Shown one piece after another: positions 1-5,088 of a stretch of 5,088 nt of DNA (the first letter of the stretch is position 1; each line of letters starts with the position of its first letter). The stretch covers positions 1 to 5,088 of the forward strand of contig JASBUE010000008.1 in the NCBI GenBank assembly GCA_030148045.1, written 5' to 3'. Position numbers and translations under genes: made by a program. This DNA comes from Candidatus Tenderia sp. (GTDB lineage Bacteria > Pseudomonadota > Gammaproteobacteria > Tenderiales > Tenderiaceae). The notes beneath the pieces were generated by a model. The model did no database searches and was not told where the DNA came from. It worked only from the letters and a program-made list of their open reading frames with translations.

Positions 1-18
1 CGGGCGGCCACGGTTTCA

Positions 19-45
19 TTGATAACATGCTGTTTTTACTTTAAT
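19..45 (+). promoter_or_regulatory. candidate sigma70-type promoter for tkt
   Basis: TTGATA at 19-24 matches the -35 consensus at 5 of 6 positions and TTTAAT at 40-45 matches the -10 consensus at 5 of 6, but the spacer is only 15 bases, shorter than the preferred 17. The segment is clearly more AT-rich than the coding DNA around it and lies directly upstream of the tkt ribosome binding site, which fits a promoter giving a leader of roughly 30 bases. AT-rich DNA easily produces such matches, so this is a weak call. Bases 1-18 are too short to assign to any upstream gene. Confidence 0.28.
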
Positions 46-68
46 TTTTCTGTTCACTTACAAGAGTT

Positions 69-74
69 GAGGAG
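69..74 (+). promoter_or_regulatory. ribosome binding site of tkt
   Basis: GAGGAG lies six bases before the ATG at 81, a strong Shine-Dalgarno match at a good distance. It supports the start that gives the usual N-terminus MPSRKDLANAIR, the counterpart of MSSRKELANAIR in E. coli TktA. Confidence 0.8.
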
Positions 75-80
75 AGTTTT

Positions 81-2075
81 ATGCCCTCTCGCAAAGATCT
101 AGCGAATGCCATCCGCGCCCTGAGTATGGACGCAGTTCAAAAAGCGAATTCAGGTCACCCTGGTGCCCCCATGGGGATGGCGGACATTGCAGAAGTGCTG
201 TGGAATGACTTCATGCACCACAACCCGGCCAATCCCGGCTGGGCCAACCGTGACCGCTTCGTGCTGTCCAATGGTCACGGCTCGATGCTGATTTATTCCC
301 TGCTGCATCTGACCGGCTACGACCTGCCCCTGGAAGAGCTGAAGAACTTCCGTCAACTGCACTCCAAGACGCCGGGACATCCCGAGTACGGCTACACCCC
401 CGGCGTTGAGACCACTACCGGGCCGCTGGGTCAGGGAATCAGCAATGCCGTCGGCATGGCCCTGGCCGAGCGCACCCTGGCCGGTCAGTTCAACCGCGAC
501 GGTCACCACATTGTTGATCACTACACCTACGCCTTCCTGGGCGACGGCTGCATGATGGAGGGTATCTCCCATGAATCCTGCGCCCTGGCCGGGACCCTGG
601 GGCTGGGCAAACTGGTGGCCTTCTGGGACGACAATGGCATCTCCATCGACGGTCACGTGGATAACTGGTTCACCGATGACACGCCCAAGCGTTTTGAGGC
701 CTATGGCTGGCACGTGGTGCGTAACGTGGACGGCCACGACCCCGAGGCCGTGGCCGCGGCCATCCGCGAGGCCAAGTCCGTCAACGACAAGCCGAGCCTG
801 ATCTGCACCAAGACCGTCATCGGTTACGGCTCTCCCAACCTGTGCGGCAGCCATGACTGCCACGGCGCGCCGCTGGGTGATGACGAAATCGCCGCTACCC
901 GCGAAAACCTGGGCTGGCCTCACGGTCCCTTCGAAGTGCCCGACGAAATCTATGCCTCTTGGGACGCGAAGGAAAAGGGTGCCGCCGCCGAAGCGGCCTG
1001 GAACGAAAAGTTCGCCGCCTACAAGGCCGCCCATCCCGATCTGGCGGCGGAGTTCGAGCGTCGCATCAAGGGTGAACTGCCCGCCAACTGGGAGCAGGTG
1101 AGCGCTGAATATATTGCCGCGGTCAATGAAAAGGCCGAAAGCCCGGCCACCCGCAAAGCGTCGCAGAACAGCATCACCGCCTATGCCGCGGCATTGCCTG
1201 AGTTCCTGGGCGGCTCCGCCGACCTGACCCCGTCAAACCTGACCAACTGGCCCGATGCCAAGGCCATCACCAACACCGTCACCGACGGCAACTACCTGTC
1301 CTACGGTGTGCGTGAATTCGGTATGTCGGCCATCCTGAACGGTATTGCCCTGCATGGCGGTTTCATTCCCTTCGGCGGCACCTTCCTGATGTTCTCTGAG
1401 TACGCCCGTAATGCCTTGCGCATGGCGGCATTGATGAAACAGCGTTCCATCTTCGTCTATACCCATGACTCGATCGGTCTGGGTGAAGACGGTCCTACCC
1501 ACCAGCCGGTGGAACAGACCGCGACCCTGCGCATGATCCCCAACATGTCGGTCTGGCGTCCCTGTGACGCGGTCGAGACCGCCGTGGCGTGGAAGGCGGC
1601 CATCGAGAAAAAAGACGGTCCCACCTCACTGATCTTCTCACGTCAGGGGCTGGCGCATCAGACCCGCAGCGACGATCAGATCGCCGCCATTGCCAAGGGC
1701 GGTTATGTGCTCAAGGATTGCGACGGCACGCCGGATGCCATCATCATCGCCACCGGCTCCGAAGTCGCCCTGGCCACGGGCGCGGCTGAAGAGCTGTCCG
1801 GCAAGGGCAAGCAGGTGCGGGTCGTTTCCATGCCCGCGGTCGATGTCTTCGAGGCGCAGGACGAGGCCTACCGCGAATCCGTCATTCCGTCGTCCGTCAC
1901 CGCCCGCGTCGCGGTCGAGGCCGGCGTGACCGACGCCTGGTACAAGTATGTCGGTTTGAACGGCAAGGTGGTCGGCTTGAACCGTTTCGGTGAGTCGGCG
2001 CCCGCAGGCCAGCTGTTCAAGGAGTTCGGCTTTACCGTAGAGAACGTCGTCAAGGCTGTTGAGAGCGTGCTCTAA
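81..2075 (+). CDS. tkt: transketolase
   Basis: Transketolase is a cytosolic, thiamine-diphosphate- and divalent-metal-dependent homodimer. It moves two-carbon ketol units between sugar phosphates, for example xylulose-5-P + ribose-5-P to sedoheptulose-7-P + glyceraldehyde-3-P, in the pentose phosphate and Calvin cycles. The 664-residue product is full length for the TktA family and collinear with the E. coli enzyme. The N-terminal cofactor-binding domain has H26 in SGHPGAPMGMAD, H66 in SNGHGSM, H100 in TPGHPE, the metal/diphosphate motif GDG at 154-156 continuing to N185, and H261 in DCHGAPLG. The pyrimidine-binding domain follows from about residue 355, with R359, S386, the catalytic glutamate E412 in YGVREFGM, and H462, D470 and H474 in THDSIGLGEDGPTHQP; R521 in FSRQGL is a phosphate-binding residue. 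The C-terminal domain occupies about residues 540-664. No frameshift or missing active-site residue is seen. It is the first gene of the run, 81 bases before gap, so triose phosphate made or used by transketolase is shared with the neighbouring enzymes. Confidence 0.98.
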   Translation: MPSRKDLANAIRALSMDAVQKANSGHPGAPMGMADIAEVLWNDFMHHNPANPGWANRDRFVLSNGHGSMLIYSLLHLTGYDLPLEELKNFRQLHSKTPGHPEYGYTPGVETTTGPLGQGISNAVGMALAERTLAGQFNRDGHHIVDHYTYAFLGDGCMMEGISHESCALAGTLGLGKLVAFWDDNGISIDGHVDNWFTDDTPKRFEAYGWHVVRNVDGHDPEAVAAAIREAKSVNDKPSLICTKTVIGYGSPNLCGSHDCHGAPLGDDEIAATRENLGWPHGPFEVPDEIYASWDAKEKGAAAEAAWNEKFAAYKAAHPDLAAEFERRIKGELPANWEQVSAEYIAAVNEKAESPATRKASQNSITAYAAALPEFLGGSADLTPSNLTNWPDAKAITNTVTDGNYLSYGVREFGMSAILNGIALHGGFIPFGGTFLMFSEYARNALRMAALMKQRSIFVYTHDSIGLGEDGPTHQPVEQTATLRMIPNMSVWRPCDAVETAVAWKAAIEKKDGPTSLIFSRQGLAHQTRSDDQIAAIAKGGYVLKDCDGTPDAIIIATGSEVALATGAAEELSGKGKQVRVVSMPAVDVFEAQDEAYRESVIPSSVTARVAVEAGVTDAWYKYVGLNGKVVGLNRFGESAPAGQLFKEFGFTVENVVKAVESVL

Positions 2076-2091
2076 AACATAACGATTATTA

Positions 2092-2120
2092 ACCCGCCCG
2101 GTGGTTGATTACGGGCGGGT
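2092..2120 (+). other. tkt-gap intercistronic stem-loop
   Basis: ACCCGCCCG at 2092-2100 pairs perfectly with CGGGCGGGT at 2112-2120, giving a 9-bp, almost all G-C stem around an 11-base loop. It begins 17 bases after the tkt stop codon. The next bases are AAAAGC and the T-rich run (2127-2135, interrupted by one C) is six bases away from the stem, so it is not a canonical intrinsic terminator. It may be a weak terminator, an mRNA-stabilising 3' structure for tkt, or a processing site that still lets gap be cotranscribed. Confidence 0.65.
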
Positions 2121-2140
2121 AAAAGCTTTCTTTTTACTCT

Positions 2141-2147
2141 GAGGGAG
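2141..2147 (+). promoter_or_regulatory. ribosome binding site of gap
   Basis: GAGGGAG ends nine bases before the ATG at 2157. Bases 2144-2153, GGAGATAAAC, recur exactly in front of pgk. Confidence 0.75.
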
Positions 2148-2156
2148 ATAAACACC

Positions 2157-3164
2157 ATGGCAATTAAAATCGGTATTAACGGTTTCGGCCGCATCGGTCG
2201 TATGGCTTTTCGCGCGATCGCCAAAGAATTCCAGGACATGGAAGTGGTTGCGATCAACGACCTGCTGGACCCCGACTATCTGGCCTACATGCTCAAGCAT
2301 GACTCGGTTCACGGGCGTTTCGATGGTGATGTTTCCGTCGACAACGGTACCCTGATCGTGAACGGCAACAAGATCCGCCTGACCGCCGAACGCGATCCCG
2401 CCAATCTGAAATGGGACGAAGTGGGCGTGGACGTGGTGCTGGAGTGCACCGGCTTTTTCCTGACCGAAGAGACCTGCCAGAAGCACATCGACGCCGGCGC
2501 CAAGAAGGTGGTTCAATCCGCCCCGTCCAAAGACACGACCCCGATGTTCGTTTACGGCGTCAACGAAGAGAGCTACGCAGGTCAGAAGATCGTCTCCGCT
2601 GCCTCCTGTACCACCAACTGCCTGGCGCCGCTGGCCAAGGTCATTCACGACAAGTTCGGTATCAAGCGTGGCCTGATGACCACTGTTCATGCTGCAACCG
2701 CCACCCAGAAGACCGTTGACGGTCCTTCCCAGAAGGACTGGCGCGGTGGCCGCGGTATCCTGGAAAACATCATCCCGTCTTCCACCGGTGCCGCCAAGGC
2801 TGTGGGCAAGGTGCTGCCGGATCTGAACGGCAAGTTGACCGGCATGGCCTTCCGCGTACCCACCTCCGACGTGTCCGTGGTCGACCTGACTGTGGAGCTG
2901 AACCAAGACGCCACCTATGACGACATCTGCGCCGCTGTGAAAGATGCGTCCGAGAACGGCGGTGCCATCAGCGAGACCTTGGCTTACACCGATGAAAAAG
3001 TGGTTTCCACTGATTTTCGTGGTGTTGGCTACTCGTCGATCTTTGACGCCGGCGCCGGTATCGCCCTGGACGGTACCTTCGTCAAGCTGGTTGCCTGGTA
3101 CGACAACGAGTATGGCTATACCTGCAACATGATGCGTTTTGTTCGCCACGTCGCGAATAACTAA
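2157..3164 (+). CDS. gap: glyceraldehyde-3-phosphate dehydrogenase, type I
   Basis: This cytosolic homotetramer reversibly converts glyceraldehyde-3-phosphate, NAD+ and phosphate to 1,3-bisphosphoglycerate and NADH, in both glycolysis and carbon fixation/gluconeogenesis. At 335 residues it has the normal family length. The N-terminal Rossmann motif GINGFGRIGR spans residues 6-15. The catalytic cysteine is C151 in ASCTTNC (149-155) and the activating histidine is H178 in TTVHAAT. Phosphate-site residues include T210 in SSTGAAKAVG and R233 in AFRVPT; N317 in WYDNEYGY is the conserved nicotinamide contact. D35 in INDLLD and P190 in VDGPS are the residues typical of NAD-specific enzymes rather than the plastid NADP-using type, so NAD preference is inferred. 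The sequence follows E. coli GapA through most of its length, but the last 14 residues (322-335) differ noticeably from the usual C-terminal helix. A strong terminator lies immediately downstream, which should make gap more highly expressed than pgk. Confidence 0.98.
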   Translation: MAIKIGINGFGRIGRMAFRAIAKEFQDMEVVAINDLLDPDYLAYMLKHDSVHGRFDGDVSVDNGTLIVNGNKIRLTAERDPANLKWDEVGVDVVLECTGFFLTEETCQKHIDAGAKKVVQSAPSKDTTPMFVYGVNEESYAGQKIVSAASCTTNCLAPLAKVIHDKFGIKRGLMTTVHAATATQKTVDGPSQKDWRGGRGILENIIPSSTGAAKAVGKVLPDLNGKLTGMAFRVPTSDVSVVDLTVELNQDATYDDICAAVKDASENGGAISETLAYTDEKVVSTDFRGVGYSSIFDAGAGIALDGTFVKLVAWYDNEYGYTCNMMRFVRHVANN

Positions 3165-3175
3165 AGCATAGTGTC

Positions 3176-3209
3176 AAAGGCATGGGGCTTTTGTCCCCAT
3201 GCCTTTTTT
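3176..3209 (+). terminator. strong intrinsic terminator after gap
   Basis: AAAGGCATGGGG at 3176-3187 pairs perfectly over 12 bp with CCCCATGCCTTT at 3195-3206, around the 7-base loop CTTTTGT. A run of six T (3204-3209) forms the end of the 3' arm and the U-tract. It starts 12 bases after the gap stop codon. The opposite strand has only a three-T run after the stem, so it should work mainly in the direction of gap. It would end or strongly reduce transcription before pgk. Confidence 0.92.
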
Positions 3210-3221
3210 CTTCACCGGGAG

Positions 3222-3256
3222 AAATTTGCTGAAGGACCGCCTTGAGCAAATTTTTT
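3222..3256 (+). terminator. second terminator-like hairpin (possible attenuator) before pgk
   Basis: AAATTTGCT at 3222-3230 is the exact reverse complement of AGCAAATTT at 3245-3253. Inside it, after a single G-G mismatch (3231/3244), AAGG at 3232-3235 pairs with CCTT at 3240-3243 around a four-base ACCG loop. The 3' arm runs into six T at 3251-3256. The structure sits 13 bases after the end of the gap terminator and only 25 bases before the pgk ATG. It could be a back-up terminator, a regulated attenuator, or, as DNA, an operator with 9-bp arms 14 bases apart. The pairing is directly visible; the role is inference. Confidence 0.6.
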
Positions 3257-3268
3257 CGAAAAAACATC

Positions 3269-3273
3269 AGGAG
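3269..3273 (+). promoter_or_regulatory. ribosome binding site of pgk
   Basis: AGGAG lies eight bases before the ATG at 3282. This supports that start over the in-frame ATG at codon 6, as does the N-terminus MSVIKMTDLDL, which is the same as in E. coli Pgk. Confidence 0.8.
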
Positions 3274-3281
3274 ATAAACCC

Positions 3282-4460
3282 ATGTCCGTAATCAAGATGA
3301 CTGATCTGGATCTGACAGGTAAGCGTGTATTGATTCGCCAGGACCTCAATGTGCCGCTTAAGAACGGCAAGGTCTCTTCAGACAAGCGTATCCGCGCCTC
3401 ATTGCCGACCATCGAAAAGGCCTTGGCCGCGGGCGGCAAGGTGATGATCATGTCTCACCTGGGTCGCCCCACCGAGGGCGAGTACAGCGACGAATTCTCC
3501 CTGGCGCCGGTGGCCGAGCATATGAGCAATCTGCTGGGCAAGCCGGTGAAGCTGGTCAAGGATTATCTGGACGGCATTGAACTGGGTGACGGCGAAGTGG
3601 CCATTCTGGAAAACGTGCGTTTCAACGTCGGCGAGAAAAACAACGACGATGCGCTGGCCAAGAAATACGCCGCGCTGTGCGATGTCTTCGTCATGGACGC
3701 CTTCGGCACCGCCCACCGCGCTCAGGGTTCCACCCACGGTGTGGCCAAGTACGCCCCCACCGCCTGCGCCGGTCCGCTGCTGGCCGATGAGCTCGATGCT
3801 TTGGGCAAGGCGTTGGATAATCCCAGGCGCCCCATGGTCGCCATTGTCGGCGGTTCCAAGGTGTCCACCAAGCTGACCGTGCTCGAGTCACTCTCCAAGA
3901 TCGTGGATCAGTTGATTGTGGGCGGCGGTATCGCCAATACGTTTATTGCGGCCGCCGGCCACAATGTGGGCAAATCCCTGTATGAGGCCGACCTTGTCGA
4001 CACCGCGAAAAAACTGACCGCCGATGCCCAGTCTCGTGGCGGCGATATCCCGGTGCCGGTGGATGTGGTCTGCGGCAAGGAGTTCTCGGAAACCGCCGAG
4101 GCGACCCTGAAGCCGGTGACCGAAGTGGAGGATGACGACATGATCTTCGATATCGGTCCCGAGACCTCCAAGCAACTGGCCGAGATTCTCAAGGGCGCCG
4201 GCACCATCGTCTGGAACGGCCCGGTGGGTGTGTTCGAATTCGATCAGTTCGGGGAGGGCACCAAGGCCCTGTCGCTGGCCATTGCCGAGTCGGACGCCTT
4301 CTCAATCGCGGGCGGTGGTGATACGCTGGCGGCGGTTGATAAGTACGATATTGCTGATAAAGTATCCTACATTTCCACCGGTGGTGGCGCTTTCCTCGAA
4401 TTTCTCGAAGGCAAGAAACTGCCCGCAGTCGCCATTCTTGAAGAGCGTGCCGCGAACTAG
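3282..4460 (+). CDS. pgk: phosphoglycerate kinase
   Basis: This cytosolic monomer reversibly transfers phosphate from 1,3-bisphosphoglycerate to ADP, giving 3-phosphoglycerate and ATP; in carbon fixation it runs in reverse. The 392-residue product is full length and matches the E. coli enzyme along its whole course. The N-terminal substrate domain carries the family signature RVLIRQDLNVP (15-25; R19, D21, N23), SHLGRP at 58-63, R113 in ENVRF and R146 in GTAHRAQ, which form the basic patch for the phosphoglycerate. The C-terminal nucleotide domain carries GGSKVSTK at 190-197 (K193, K197), GGGIANT at 214-220, GPVGVFE at 313-319 with E319, and the loops GGGDT at 344-348 and STGGGA at 365-370. 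Nothing is missing or broken. It is separated from gap by 117 bases that hold two hairpins, so its transcription depends either on read-through or on a promoter in that gap that I could not identify. Confidence 0.98.
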   Translation: MSVIKMTDLDLTGKRVLIRQDLNVPLKNGKVSSDKRIRASLPTIEKALAAGGKVMIMSHLGRPTEGEYSDEFSLAPVAEHMSNLLGKPVKLVKDYLDGIELGDGEVAILENVRFNVGEKNNDDALAKKYAALCDVFVMDAFGTAHRAQGSTHGVAKYAPTACAGPLLADELDALGKALDNPRRPMVAIVGGSKVSTKLTVLESLSKIVDQLIVGGGIANTFIAAAGHNVGKSLYEADLVDTAKKLTADAQSRGGDIPVPVDVVCGKEFSETAEATLKPVTEVEDDDMIFDIGPETSKQLAEILKGAGTIVWNGPVGVFEFDQFGEGTKALSLAIAESDAFSIAGGGDTLAAVDKYDIADKVSYISTGGGAFLEFLEGKKLPAVAILEERAAN

Positions 4461-4474
4461 GATTTATAGATGTT

Positions 4475-4502
4475 TTCCCCGGGGTTTTTCCGGGGGATTT
4501 TT
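4475..4502 (+). terminator. intrinsic terminator after pgk
   Basis: CCCCGG at 4477-4482 pairs with CCGGGG at 4490-4495, extended by a T-G wobble (4476/4496) and a T-A pair (4475/4497), around a 7-base GGTTTTT loop. Five T follow at 4498-4502. It begins 14 bases after the pgk stop codon. The stem and U-tract are shorter than those of the gap terminator, so partial termination is plausible. Confidence 0.75.
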
Positions 4503-4535
4503 AAGGCTTAATAACAATAATAAATACGATTAGGT
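4501..4535 (+). promoter_or_regulatory. AT-rich stretch with weak candidate pyk promoter and ribosome binding site
   Basis: TACGAT at 4525-4530 matches the -10 consensus at four of six positions, including the TA start and final T. TTAAGG at 4501-4506, 18 bases away, is a poor -35. TAGG at 4531-4534 is the only Shine-Dalgarno-like sequence before pyk and lies 15 bases from the ATG, which is too far to be convincing. The location between a terminator and a gene is the main argument for a promoter here. Confidence 0.22.
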
Positions 4536-4549
4536 ATTCATCCACACAT

Positions 4550-5088
4550 ATGTTTAGACGCACAAAGATTGTTGCGACCCTTGGGCCGGCAACGGACGAT
4601 CCCAAAGCACTGGATGAGCTGATCCAGGCCGGTGTTGATGTGGTGCGCGCCAATTTTTCCCATGGCGCCGCCGAAGACCATATCAACCGTGCCGAGGCCG
4701 TGCGCAATCGCGCCCGGGCGCACGGGCGCCAGGTCGGCGTGCTTGCCGACCTGCAAGGCCCCAAGATTCGCACCGAGCGTTTCAGGGAGGGCAAGGTCAA
4801 CCTGGCCGAAGGCCAGCGCTTTATCCTCGATGCCGCCTGCGCCACCAACGACGGTGACCAGGAACGCGTCGGTCTGACGTACAAGGAGTTGCCCAACGAT
4901 GTCAACCGTGGCGACACCCTGCTGCTTGACGACGGCCGCATCGTGCTGTGGGTGGAAGAAGTCTCGGGGCAGGAGATCATCTGCAAGGTCCAGGTGGGTG
5001 GCATCCTGTCCAACAACAAGGGCATCAACCGTATGGGCGGCGGACAGGCCGCCGCGCTGACGGAAAAGGACAAGGCCGATATCAAGAC
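4550..5088 (+). CDS. pyk: pyruvate kinase, N-terminal part (truncated by the window edge)
   Basis: Pyruvate kinase is a cytosolic tetramer that transfers phosphate from phosphoenolpyruvate to ADP, making pyruvate and ATP in the last step of glycolysis. The frame is open for 179 codons plus two bases to the end of the window, out of about 480 for the family. Seen are the start of the A domain, RRTKIVATLGPAT (3-15); the RANFSHG segment (33-39), whose R33, N35 and S37 match the conserved substrate and potassium-site residues; and DLQGPKIR (67-74), after which the lid (B) domain begins. That domain ends at SNNKGINRMGGG (154-165), then returns to the A domain at LTEKDKADIK. A34 replaces the bulky L/M/I more often found there. 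The ATG at 4550 is the only usable start: no in-frame ATG, GTG or TTG lies between it and the upstream stop at 4502-4504, and it gives the usual MxRRTKIV N-terminus. The catalytic metal-binding residues of the later A domain lie outside the window. Confidence 0.95.
   Translation, partial: MFRRTKIVATLGPATDDPKALDELIQAGVDVVRANFSHGAAEDHINRAEAVRNRARAHGRQVGVLADLQGPKIRTERFREGKVNLAEGQRFILDAACATNDGDQERVGLTYKELPNDVNRGDTLLLDDGRIVLWVEEVSGQEIICKVQVGGILSNNKGINRMGGGQAAALTEKDKADIK

Noticed and set aside
1..44. Tail of an upstream gene (frames ending at TGA 20-22 or TAA 42-44) or start of a divergent minus-strand gene near 29
   Set aside because: At most 14 codons are visible, with no recognisable motif and no ribosome binding site for the divergent option, so nothing can be assigned.
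14..50. CbbR/LysR-type operator (T-N11-A half-sites) upstream of tkt
   Set aside because: T-N11-A matches occur freely in this AT-rich stretch and I see no convincing inverted symmetry or pair of sites.
150..1034. Minus-strand open frame of 294 codons opposite tkt
   Set aside because: Same shadow effect; it lies wholly inside the well-conserved transketolase and has a G/V/Q/H-rich composition without motifs.
2109..3149. Long open frame of 346 codons on the minus strand, opposite gap
   Set aside because: It mirrors the GC-rich codon pattern of gap, whose protein is unmistakable; its translation is low-complexity G/V/H-rich and resembles no family I know.
3251..3264. Perfect palindrome TTTTTTCGAAAAAA as an antiterminator hairpin competing with the pgk leader hairpin
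   Set aside because: With a minimal loop it would have only about five A-T pairs, too weak to compete; it is more simply the U-tract followed by an A-run.
4501..5085. Minus-strand open frame of 194 codons opposite pyk and its upstream gap
   Set aside because: The plus strand encodes a clear pyruvate kinase; the reverse frame is S/P/R-rich and its end falls in the AT-rich intergenic region.

Overview
This window is a run of four central-carbon genes, all on the + strand: transketolase (tkt, complete), glyceraldehyde-3-phosphate dehydrogenase (gap, complete), phosphoglycerate kinase (pgk, complete) and pyruvate kinase (pyk, 5' part only; it runs off the right edge). The DNA is GC-rich with strong third-position G/C in the genes. 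All four proteins closely resemble gammaproteobacterial (E. coli-like) versions. A tkt-gap-pgk-pyk order, usually followed by fba, is familiar from chemolithoautotrophic, phototrophic and methylotrophic Gammaproteobacteria, where it serves both glycolysis/gluconeogenesis and the Calvin-Benson-Bassham or ribulose-monophosphate cycle. The lineage and lifestyle are inferences; no RuBisCO, phosphoribulokinase or other diagnostic autotrophy gene lies in the window.

Layout: 1-80 is an AT-rich leader with a weak sigma70-like promoter candidate and a good ribosome binding site for tkt (81-2075). The 81-base gap before gap (2157-3164) holds a GC-rich stem-loop. The 117-base gap before pgk (3282-4460) holds a textbook intrinsic terminator and then a second, more AT-rich hairpin ending in T6, just upstream of the pgk ribosome binding site. 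The 89-base gap before pyk (4550 onward) holds a third terminator-like hairpin and then an AT-rich stretch that could carry a pyk promoter.

Together, Gap and Pgk interconvert glyceraldehyde-3-phosphate and 3-phosphoglycerate, Pyk drains phosphoenolpyruvate to pyruvate, and Tkt links triose and hexose phosphates to pentose phosphates. The proteins look ordinary and intact, and I see no mobile element, CRISPR array, RNA gene or novel protein system. What merits a second look is the intergenic RNA architecture: hairpins in all three gaps suggest graded or separately started expression rather than one uniform operon, and the pgk leader has an attenuator-like layout.
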